DNA of 12,915 bases from Candidatus Dormiibacterota bacterium (GTDB taxonomy: Bacteria; Chloroflexota; Dormibacteria; Aeolococcales; Aeolococcaceae): the NCBI GenBank assembly GCA_955651875.1, contig CATPAP010000235.1, forward strand, positions 1 to 12,915, in the 5' to 3' direction. This document shows positions 6,671-12,684 of this stretch, in pieces. Under the pieces are notes generated by a model. It was given only the letters and a program-made list of their open reading frames with translations, did not search any database and was not told the origin of the DNA. A program made the translations under genes and the position numbers. The stretch's first letter is position 1; the number at the start of each line of letters is the position of its first letter.

Positions 6671-7039
6671 CTAGTATCGGCCGAGCGCCAGAGCGTTGCG
6701 GCCGCCCTCGGTGCTCAGCGAGTAGGCAGCAACCAGGTCGTCCGGCGTGGTGTCGAGGAGGCGGAGGAGGTCCTCACGCGCCTCGCGTGCTTGCACCCGG
6801 GCTCGCACGGCCTCCGGGCTGGTGTACCCGTACCGTGCCGCGTTGGCCTTCGCTACATCACCGTGGCGATGCATGGTCTCCCAGGCCTCTCGCGCGTGCC
6901 GGGATCTCCGCGACCGCCCCTTGAGCTCCTCAGGAAGACGAAGCTGGCCAGCCGTGGGGTGCCTGAGCCACCGGCGCGTCTGTCGTGCGTCGCGCTGTGC
7001 GGGGCTGAGGGCGCCGACCCGGCGTCTGCCGTGTGTCAT
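6671..7039 (-). CDS. Small basic protein of unknown function, upstream partner of PolB
   Basis: A 122-residue, strongly basic protein (MTHGRRRVGALSPAQRDARQ at the N-terminus). It is rich in Arg and Ala, predicted mostly helical, and has the segment AARYGYTSPEAVRARVQARE in the middle, which could be a DNA-binding helix pair. I do not recognise the family. Its TAG stop is two bases before the polymerase ATG, so the two are almost certainly one transcription unit. In phi29-like systems the gene just upstream of PolB encodes the terminal protein, but this product is less than half the length of phi29 terminal protein and shows no diagnostic motif, so that role is only a hypothesis. A GAGG at about 13 bases is the only ribosome binding candidate for the ATG at 7039. 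Confidence 0.62.
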   Translation of the reverse strand: MTHGRRRVGALSPAQRDARQTRRWLRHPTAGQLRLPEELKGRSRRSRHAREAWETMHRHGDVAKANAARYGYTSPEAVRARVQAREAREDLLRLLDTTPDDLVAAYSLSTEGGRNALALGRY

Positions 7040-7071
7040 GAGCCGGAGTCAGCCTCGAAACGCGCCTCGGT

Positions 7072-7107
7072 TTCACACGCCGTCGAGTGGTAGCTATGGT
7101 TTGGCCG
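7072..7107 (+). promoter_or_regulatory. Predicted promoter giving a leaderless mRNA for 7107-8018
   Basis: TTCACA (7072-7077), a 17-base spacer and TATGGT (7095-7100) fit the -35/-10 consensus. The GTG start codon begins seven bases after the -10 box, where transcription would begin, and no Shine-Dalgarno sequence is present. Confidence 0.55.
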
Positions 7108-8018
7108 TGGTCCGCGCAGGCAGCCGCAGCCTTCCGAGCTCGATAGACGGGGAGCTCTCCGAGGAGCTCCAAGAGCGTTTGGAGCTGGATGCATCGCCTA
7201 GCTCGATTCGACTTCGTCGCGACTACGGAGCCTTGTGGACGGAGCGTGCTAGGTCAGGCGACAGGCGGCGCTGGAGATACGCACCAGGGACAGCTGAGCT
7301 CGTGGCAGAGCTCATAAGCTTGGAAGCAGAGGGACTTAGACAGGACGAAGCTGTCCTGGTTGCTTTCTTCCGGGGCTATCACGTGGCGGAGCGAGGGGTT
7401 CGCCGTGCTTACAAGTCCTACTTCGACCGGCGCCGACGCCATTTCGAGAAGGATGACCTCGAGGTCGCTACCGACCGCGCGACCGTTGCACTACTTCGGC
7501 ACGACCTTGGTCGCCGGCTTCGCGACATCACCAAAGACCTGTGGGCCGCGAAACGCGAGGCGGTTGGAACCCGAATGCTACGACGAACGTTGTGGGTTGA
7601 CGAGTTCCTACGCAAGGCGATCGCAGAGCCGCTGGCAATCGACACAGGACGCAGCGCCGGTCCCGTCGGCATGCTGTTGTCTCTGCTGCAGGAGGCAGCT
7701 AGCGGTGAGCTGCCCGGGAACCAGATCCTAGAGACCATGCGGGGCTCCAGCGCTTACGAGATCCTAGAATTGCTGCGGTGGAATCGGCTTCTGGAGCGCA
7801 CGCAGCACGCCTCGTTCGAAGAAATGGTTGAGGTCGCCCGACAACTGCGCGAGGAATCGGAATGGGAGGAGGGCCGTGACCTCCTCCGGACGCTCTTGAG
7901 GGCGGTTGAGGAGGCGCCCGCTCAATCGCCGACCACATCGGACCTACTAATGGCTACCGTTGGACTTCCGTCGTTACTCGTCGCACGACTTCTTGGGCCG
8001 ATCCTTCCCGATCGGTAA
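7107..8018 (+). CDS. Unknown helical protein, possible N-terminal DNA-binding domain
   Basis: A 303-residue, mostly helical, charged soluble protein that I do not recognise. Residues ~37-95 include RRWRYAPGTAELVAELISLE, then DEAVLVAFFRGYHVAERGVR. This pattern (W-x-Y-P/A-x-G-T, then a helix, then 'L..G..v....vr') recalls MerR-like or other winged-helix modules, but the match is weak. The rest has alternating Arg/Leu/Glu helices and ends with a hydrophobic tail (SLLVARLLGPILP). The frame stays open upstream to 6747, but the GTG at 7107 is preferred because it sits at the predicted transcription start of a good promoter and avoids overlap with the divergent small basic gene. It is separated by 67 bp from that gene and followed 95 bp later by another unknown gene. 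Confidence 0.7.
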   Translation: MVRAGSRSLPSSIDGELSEELQERLELDASPSSIRLRRDYGALWTERARSGDRRRWRYAPGTAELVAELISLEAEGLRQDEAVLVAFFRGYHVAERGVRRAYKSYFDRRRRHFEKDDLEVATDRATVALLRHDLGRRLRDITKDLWAAKREAVGTRMLRRTLWVDEFLRKAIAEPLAIDTGRSAGPVGMLLSLLQEAASGELPGNQILETMRGSSAYEILELLRWNRLLERTQHASFEEMVEVARQLREESEWEEGRDLLRTLLRAVEEAPAQSPTTSDLLMATVGLPSLLVARLLGPILPDR

Positions 8019-8100
8019 TCTTGACAGAGGCCTTGCCGGCCAGGGTGTGTGCATGTGGGGGTTCGTCGAGTTGACCTCCACGCCCTCACACAGCGCCGCT

Positions 8101-8114
8101 TATCATATCCCGCG
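8101..8114 (+). promoter_or_regulatory. Predicted -10 box with leaderless GTG start for 8114-8911
   Basis: TATCAT (8101-8106) is a good -10 box (TANNNT) seven bases before the GTG at 8114. No -35 is well placed: TTGACC at 8071-8076 leaves a 24-base spacer. The spacing copies that of the preceding gene, and no ribosome binding site is visible. Confidence 0.45.
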
Positions 8115-8911
8115 TGCGCGAGTATCTCTTCATCGACGACGCTAGACTGCGGCGCCTAGCAGAACAGTTGGAACGCCGTGCCTTGGAGCGGAAGGCGACT
8201 CGCGTCGCTGCGACCTTGCGCACGATATTGTCGTACGAGCGCACCTCTGAATGGGGGGTGGAGAACCGGCATTTTGTTATCGAGCGAGTAGTTGAGGCAT
8301 TGCGGGAAGACGGCTCGCTGGGCGCAATCCGCCCGATGAACGACCCTTCGATGGATCCTCTCCCCACAAGCCAGCGAGCGATTGACGAGGCTATCGCGGC
8401 CAGAGGCCGCTATATCTACGAGGAGATGATCGCTGAGAAGGTCATCCTCCATCGTTCAACCGGCCCCGCTAAGGATCTACCCGCCCTCGCCATTTGGATT
8501 TCCGACCCGGACGAAAGCCTTCTGGAGGCCGACGCATCCTTGGTCGCCCACGAGTGGGACGCCCTCCGTGGGTCATATCTCTATCTCTTGGAGGCTCACT
8601 GGCCGGACACTGAAGGCGAATTTCCGCTTTTGTCGGGCTTGTCTGCGCTGCAGATGGTCGCGAATATCTCGGTAGGGGTGGATCCCCTTGCACGGGGGCA
8701 TCAGGAACAGTGGGAACCCTTTGGACGGGGCGTCGCCGCGAATCCTATCGAAAAGCTCCGATCGCTGGGAATCACGACAGGGGAAAAGCGACACATAGCG
8801 TCGATGTACCGAGTCCGACTGGTATCCAACGAGCAGAAGATTCGTCGCGGCGACCATGAATTTCGTACCCACGACGTGCTTGGTTATCCCGTATTCATTG
8901 AAGAGTTGTAG
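8114..8911 (+). CDS. Protein of unknown function with REYLFIDDARL N-terminus
   Basis: A 265-residue soluble protein beginning MREYLFIDDARLRRLAEQLE. The opening 'YL(Y/F)xDxxRL' followed by an amphipathic helix is reminiscent of DUF6414-type proteins, but this rests on memory of a short motif and is weak. The rest alternates helices with strands (YIYEEMIAEKVILHRSTG, PALAIWISD, SYLYLLEAHW), then a polar segment and a C-terminal strand pair ending DVLGYPVFIEEL. No catalytic motif, signal peptide or membrane segment is evident. Start choice rests on the -10 box seven bases upstream. It lies in the same orientation after the other unknown gene, with its own apparent promoter, and is followed by IS21-type remnants. 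Confidence 0.72.
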   Translation: MREYLFIDDARLRRLAEQLERRALERKATRVAATLRTILSYERTSEWGVENRHFVIERVVEALREDGSLGAIRPMNDPSMDPLPTSQRAIDEAIAARGRYIYEEMIAEKVILHRSTGPAKDLPALAIWISDPDESLLEADASLVAHEWDALRGSYLYLLEAHWPDTEGEFPLLSGLSALQMVANISVGVDPLARGHQEQWEPFGRGVAANPIEKLRSLGITTGEKRHIASMYRVRLVSNEQKIRRGDHEFRTHDVLGYPVFIEEL

Positions 8912-8994
8912 TCAACTGGGCACTGGGAAGTGAAGTATCTCACAAGCGGTTTGACGCAGCCGCGCTGCCATTTCAATGTTTGGAGTCCACGAAG

Positions 8995-9030
8995 AGTGCA
9001 CAGACCTGATCACCAAAAGTGCACAGGCCT
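8995..9030 (-). mobile_element. Terminal repeats of an IS21-family element (remnant end)
   Basis: Two copies of AGTGCACAGRCCT (8995-9007 and 9018-9030, 12 of 13 identical) lie 23 bp apart just past the stop of an IstB-like fragment. On the minus strand they read AGGCCTGTGCACTTTTGGTG and AGGTCTGTGCACTCTTCGTG. IS21-family elements carry such multiple tandem terminal repeats beyond istB, so this is probably the istB-side end of a degraded copy. The opposite end and istA are not seen. Confidence 0.5.
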
Positions 9031-9036
9031 CGAAGC

Positions 9037-9215
9037 TCACGCAACCAAATCACTGGGTCCCTTGAGCGTTTGCTTGGCGGCGTAAGCGCGGGCCCGGAAG
9101 CTGGCGCCGCGGGTGTTCCTCAACGGTCGCTGTGTGCCAGCAGGCGATCCACGATGGCGCTGGCCACGACGGCGTCGGCGAACACCTGGTTCGAAACACC
9201 TTGGCGAGCACGATG
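9037..9215 (-). pseudogene. istB: IstB-like ATPase C-terminal fragment (IS21 family), broken
   Basis: On the minus strand the translation reads QVFADAVVASAIVDRLLAHS, then is frameshifted by one base into LRNTRGASFRARAYAAK and ends at a TGA (9037-9039). Together these match the C-terminus of IstB helper ATPases, where 'VFGD.VV.SAI.DRLLHHS' precedes '..N.RG.S(Y/F)R.R'. Only about 60 codons remain. The AAA+ core with Walker motifs is missing, and the fragment stops where the CRISPR array begins. In the first frame a TGA lies right after AHSDR, confirming inactivity. The call rests on motif recognition without a search. If it is right, an IS21 copy once extended toward higher coordinates and was deleted or recombined at the array. 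Confidence 0.55.
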
Positions 9216-9233
9216 TGCAATTCACCGCCGACC

Positions 9234-9415
9234 GTTGCACCCGTGGTCGGGACGGGTGAGGATCGAAACAGCCACAGGCACGTCGCCTTCGTCTCGCCGT
9301 GCCCGAACGTTGCACCCATGGTCGGGACGGGTGAGGATCGAAACGTGTGGGCGTATGTGATACGCGCCATATCCGGGCGGCTTGCACCCGTCGTCAAGGC
9401 GGGTAGGATCGATAA
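9234..9415 (+). CRISPR. Short CRISPR array: three repeats, two spacers, no cas genes in window
   Basis: Repeat 1 (9234-9269) and repeat 2 (9309-9344) are 36 bp each and differ at one position (position 10, G to A). They start GTTGCACCC and end GAGGATCGAAAC. Inside each is a dyad, CACCCGT/ACGGGTG, around a seven-base loop. Repeat 3 (9381-9415) is degenerate: substitutions in the loop, a one-base deletion and an altered end (GATAA). Spacers are 39 bp (9270-9308) and 36 bp (9345-9380) and unrelated to each other. The ATCGAAAC-like end and the degenerate last repeat both point to a plus-strand array with its leader at the left. The repeat style is that of class 1 systems. No AT-rich leader is visible because the IS21 remnant lies there. 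Confidence 0.8.
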
Positions 9416-9497
9416 TCGAAGGCGTCTAGGGAAGCGTCACTCAGATTACCGCAGCCGATTTCAATGCCGCCGTTGCAGCAGAAGGAAGCACGTCCTA

Positions 9498-9932
9498 GTG
9501 CCCTGCTTTTTCTGCATCGCAGCAGTCGGAATCGCCGCGACGACGATCGTCCCCGCTCTGATTGATAGGACCGAACAGACTCTGCACTCGGCCGCTCAGG
9601 ATCTGCGTCGGGTCAAGGACACCCAATCGATGGTGATGTGGACCGGCAACTTCAGCTTTCAAACGGCGGCTGGGGAAACTCGGACGGCGGCAACCTCGGT
9701 GACCATCTACAAGTCGTCTAAGCGCGCCCGCATCCAGTGCCTCACGCATGACCTACCGCACGGTGAGATGCACGAACTTCAAGATTACGTCGCGAGTCTC
9801 TTGGGTGCGACGGTGTTGAACCGCATTGATGGTGACCCTGCTTTGCTGGCGTCAGCCGGCGGCGTAGCAGCCGAGGAGGCCGACTTCAAGCTGGATCCTG
9901 GCCGGTTGAACGAGCAGCCGCGCACCACCTAG
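9498..9932 (+). CDS. Small membrane-anchored protein of unknown function, pilin-like N-terminus
   Basis: A 144-residue protein starting at GTG (MPCFFCIAAVGIAATTIVPA), with AAGGA eleven bases upstream. One N-terminal hydrophobic helix is followed by LIDRTEQTLHSAAQDLRRVK and a polar domain with likely strands (SVTIYKSSKRARIQCLTHD). A hydrophobic helix passing straight into an amphipathic 'A..DLR' helix recalls type IV pilins. However, the prepilin peptidase site and Glu5 are absent, so this may be a divergent or decayed pilin-like protein, or simply a signal-anchored protein. The frame is open back to 9132, but that part is CRISPR and IS sequence in translation. A later start is possible. Confidence 0.5.
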   Translation: MPCFFCIAAVGIAATTIVPALIDRTEQTLHSAAQDLRRVKDTQSMVMWTGNFSFQTAAGETRTAATSVTIYKSSKRARIQCLTHDLPHGEMHELQDYVASLLGATVLNRIDGDPALLASAGGVAAEEADFKLDPGRLNEQPRTT

Positions 9933-10013
9933 ACGCATGCACGCGTACCGACGTCAGCCGGCGCACGCCGAGGGGCTATCCAAGCGCGAAATCCTTCGTA
10001 GCACTCGACCGAC

Positions 10014-10586
10014 CTAGCCGGGTCCGGGTGGGCCGAGGTTACCCGTCCACCAGTTCACCCCGCCGTGGCTAGAACAGGTTCCACTGCGATGGGCGCTATG
10101 GCTCCAGGTGCCGTCATTGCAAATCGCAGAAGCTCCGGCCGCCTTGGCTGCCCCGTGGTCGAATCCTGATGTGGCAGGCGCTACTGGTGCGACAATCGGA
10201 GGTGGTGTGGGCGGGGGGGTCGGCGTCGGCGTGGGCTGTGACGTGGGCACCGGGGTTGGCGTGGGCGCAAGTGTCGACAGAGCAGTAGCAGTCGGCGCCG
10301 GCGTAGTGGCTACGACGGGCGCGGCAGGATGCTGGGGTGTTATCACACCTAGCGTGACCACTGTTGCCGCGACAACTCCTGTCACGATCCAGTTTGGAGT
10401 CCGGCCCCAGCCCGGTCGGCGGCTCCACATGAGGAAGAGTCCCAAGGGGAAGAACAGAACGAGCGTCAGGACTGTGAACCAAGTAGTCCTGTACCAGGGC
10501 CGCGACGCCAGCGGCGCCGGAGATGGCGGAGACCATCCAACCGGCGGCGGGGTGGGCGGCGGGGTGGGCGGTATTTGGCTGGCCAT
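10014..10586 (-). CDS. Membrane protein with Pro/Thr-rich stalk and C-terminal DUF3761 domain
   Basis: A 190-residue protein. It has a proline-rich cytoplasmic N-terminus (PPTPPPTPPPVGW), two hydrophobic segments (FTVLTLVLFFPLGLFLMW and WIVTGVVAATVVTLGVI), then a Pro/Thr/Ala-rich low-complexity stalk with repeated PTPTP. It ends in a compact domain, AICNDGTWSHSAHRSGTCSS followed by HGGVNWW. The C-DGT-S...GTCS-HGGV signature is that of DUF3761, a small secreted or surface domain with two conserved Cys and unknown function. The topology suggests a domain held outside the membrane. AAGGA six bases before the ATG at 10586 decides the start against the longer frame to 10775. It stands alone between the island and purF. 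Confidence 0.8.
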   Translation of the reverse strand: MASQIPPTPPPTPPPVGWSPPSPAPLASRPWYRTTWFTVLTLVLFFPLGLFLMWSRRPGWGRTPNWIVTGVVAATVVTLGVITPQHPAAPVVATTPAPTATALSTLAPTPTPVPTSQPTPTPTPPPTPPPIVAPVAPATSGFDHGAAKAAGASAICNDGTWSHSAHRSGTCSSHGGVNWWTGNLGPPGPG

Positions 10587-11150
10587 GGTGCGTCCTTCGA
10601 GGTGCGGTTCGTGGACGCTGGAAGCCAGCACCTTGGCGAGCCGCCTGTGATTGCGAGAGTGAGTGCGCCTGTCGCCCTCTTCCCAAGCACGACGATGCGC
10701 GTCACCAACGGCGTGGAAGCGGGCATCGGACAAGTCCGTGCCGAAGTGATGCGACGGCGCCACACCCCCGCGCAACGGGCCAGCTGGGTGGAGTCGATGG
10801 CGTCCTCAGGAGTCTGCTGGCCCGCTTCTATCGGGGCATCGGTGTGACAGACGGCATCCCGGGCGTCGACGTCTAGCGGTTCAGCGGCCGCGCTCGGCCA
10901 GGCGCCCATCCACAGGGGCCTGGTCGTGGGCGGTCAGCCGAGCGTGACGGACCCCGCGCCTTGGGGGGGGAAGCCATCTACGGCAGAGTGACCAGCCAGA
11001 CTGGTCGGGGTCCCAACGCGTCCAGCGCTGTGAGGCTCACGCCACAGGCCGCCGTCCGCACCCTCGCTTGCTTGCGTGGTCCTATGATCCTGAGCTCGAC
11101 CGGAAAGCTTGCAGAATCACACGCTCGACGTGGGATCGCCGTCGGGCAGG
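10587..11150. other. Long stretch without a supported gene
   Basis: About 560 bp between the DUF3761 gene and the end of purF. Open frames here have no recognisable protein content and no convincing start signals. Visible structure is limited to a perfect six-base hairpin, GACCAG-ccaga-CTGGTC (10990-11006), without a T-tract, a run of eight G (10963-10970), and a weak CGGGC/GCCCG hairpin overlapping the end of purF (about 11142-11157). No tRNA or riboswitch could be recognised. The region should contain the promoter of the DUF3761 gene and the 3' end of the purF transcript. Confidence 0.5.
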
Positions 11151-12668
11151 CTAGCCCGCCCTTACCGGCAATTCCAGTGCCAGCTTGTCCCCCTCCAGCC
11201 CCTGCGGCACCGCCACTGGGTAGCTACCGTTGAAGCACGCGAAGCAGAACCCCTCCCCGCTCGGCTGCCCCATCGCCCGGCGCAGTCCGTCGATGCTCAG
11301 GTAGTGCAGCGAGTCGGTCTCCAACAGCCGTCCCACCTCCTCCACACTGTTGTGCGCGGCGATGAGCTCGTTACGCGAGGCGATATCGATCCCCATGAAG
11401 CAAGGCCACATGATCGGCGGCGAGGCGATGCGCATGTGCACCTCCCTGGCGCCGGCACGACGCAGTTCTTCGACGATCCGTCGCGACGTGTTCCCGCGCA
11501 CGATCGAGTCGTCGACCAGCACGACGCGCTTCCCGTCGAGCACGTGCTTCATCGGGTTGAACTTCAACCGGATGCCGGACTCGCGCAGCTTCTGCGACGG
11601 CTGGATGAACGTTCGTGTGATGTAGCGCGACTTGATCATCCCCTCGACGAACGGCAGACCGGACTCGGTGGCAAACCCGATCGCCGCCGGCGTCCCGCTG
11701 TCCGGCAAGGTGATGACGATGTCGGCGTCGGCAGGTGACTCGCGCGCCAGCTCACGGCCCATGTTACCGCGGGCCTCGTACAGCGACTGCCCCATCATCA
11801 CGCTGTCCGGCCGTGCGAAGTAGATGAACTCGAAGGAGCACATCGCCCGCTTGGTCTGCGTCCGGCGGATCTTGGTGCTCCGCATCCCCGAGGCGTCGAT
11901 GCTGACGATCTCGCCAGGCTCGACATCCAGCACGAACGTCGCGCCCACCACGTCCAGCGCGCATGTTTCGCTGGCAATGACGTAGCCCGTCCCGCCGGGG
12001 GCGTCCACGTCGCCGAAGCGCCCCAGCACCATCGGGCGGATCCCGAGCGGGTCACGCGCCGCAACCATCGAGTCGCGGGTGAGGAACAGCAGGCAGTACG
12101 CACCCTCCGCGCGCGGCAGAGCGGCGGCAAGCACCTGGTCCAGCGAGTCACCGGGCGTGCGGCACAGCAGCAGCCCGAGCATCTCGGTGTCGCTGGTTGT
12201 GTCGAACGCGACGCCCTGCGCCAGCAGCTCATCGCGCAGCTCTGTCGCGTTCACGAGGTTGCCGTTGTGCGCCAGCAGGAACGGACCGATGGTGGGGTGC
12301 TCGAAGAGCATCGGCTGCGCGTTGGGGAGCTTCGTGCTGCCGGTCGTGCTGTAGCGCGTGTGGCCGACGGCGATGTGGCCGTGCAGCTCGTCGAGCGACT
12401 CCTGGTCGAAGACCTGCGAGACGAGGCCCATCTCCTTGACCATGCGCATCTCGCGGCCATCGCTGACCCCGATGCCCGCCGACTCCTGCCCGCGGTGCTG
12501 GAGCGCGTACAGCCCGAAGTACGTGAGGTTGGCGACGTCCTCGCCGGGATAGTAGATTCCGAACAGGCCGCACTCCTCCTTCATCCGCTCGTCGCTGAGC
12601 GGCGAGGGTGCGCGATGAAGGCGGACCGGATCGTTCTCGTGGCGCGCGTTGAACTCGGCGATGCTCAT
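11151..12668 (-). CDS. purF: Amidophosphoribosyltransferase (glutamine PRPP amidotransferase)
   Basis: A 505-residue PurF, the first committed enzyme of de novo purine synthesis (PRPP + glutamine to phosphoribosylamine). The glutaminase domain begins EECGLFGIYYPGEDVANLTY with Cys33 as the N-terminal nucleophile, so residues 1-32 are a propeptide to be removed, as in other Fe-S PurF enzymes. It continues with GHTRYSTTG and AHNGNLVN. The phosphoribosyltransferase domain shows KSRYITRTFIQPSQ and the PRPP loop VVLVDDSIVRGNTS (382-395). Cysteines expected to ligate a [4Fe-4S] cluster are present at 277, 423, 475 and 478, placing it with the Bacillus-type enzyme. The ATG at 12668, 16 bases after the purL stop, is preferred over the longer frame to 12746, which would overlap purL. 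No strong ribosome binding site is visible, so translation may be coupled to purL. Confidence 0.96.
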   Translation of the reverse strand: MSIAEFNARHENDPVRLHRAPSPLSDERMKEECGLFGIYYPGEDVANLTYFGLYALQHRGQESAGIGVSDGREMRMVKEMGLVSQVFDQESLDELHGHIAVGHTRYSTTGSTKLPNAQPMLFEHPTIGPFLLAHNGNLVNATELRDELLAQGVAFDTTSDTEMLGLLLCRTPGDSLDQVLAAALPRAEGAYCLLFLTRDSMVAARDPLGIRPMVLGRFGDVDAPGGTGYVIASETCALDVVGATFVLDVEPGEIVSIDASGMRSTKIRRTQTKRAMCSFEFIYFARPDSVMMGQSLYEARGNMGRELARESPADADIVITLPDSGTPAAIGFATESGLPFVEGMIKSRYITRTFIQPSQKLRESGIRLKFNPMKHVLDGKRVVLVDDSIVRGNTSRRIVEELRRAGAREVHMRIASPPIMWPCFMGIDIASRNELIAAHNSVEEVGRLLETDSLHYLSIDGLRRAMGQPSGEGFCFACFNGSYPVAVPQGLEGDKLALELPVRAG

Positions 12669-12684
12669 GCGCGCCGCGAGTTTG

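Noticed and set aside
6671..7039. Firm assignment of the small basic protein as a terminal protein
   Set aside because: Position upstream of PolB is suggestive, but length and motifs do not support it; it is kept as a hypothesis only.
6747..7106. Longer N-terminus of the unknown protein at 7107
   Set aside because: It would overlap the small basic gene antisense, is Arg/Ser-rich shadow sequence, and the promoter and -10 box lie inside it.
9162..9197. A possible fourth, decayed CRISPR repeat ending GGTTCGAAAC exactly 36 bp before repeat 1
   Set aside because: Only the last ten bases and about half of the remaining positions match, and the same bases encode the VSNQ part of the IstB-like fragment. 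Coincidence is more likely.
9132..9497. Coding frame running through the CRISPR array into the protein at 9498
   Set aside because: It is a translation of repeats and IS debris; the open frame is due to high GC.
10587..10775. Extended start of the DUF3761 protein at 10775
   Set aside because: The added residues are not family-like, and AAGGA is ideally placed before the ATG at 10586.
10960..11060. A tRNA-like or attachment-site candidate around the GACCAG/CTGGTC hairpin
   Set aside because: No T-arm consensus, anticodon stem or acceptor pairing could be formed, and no duplicate of the sequence was seen elsewhere in the window.
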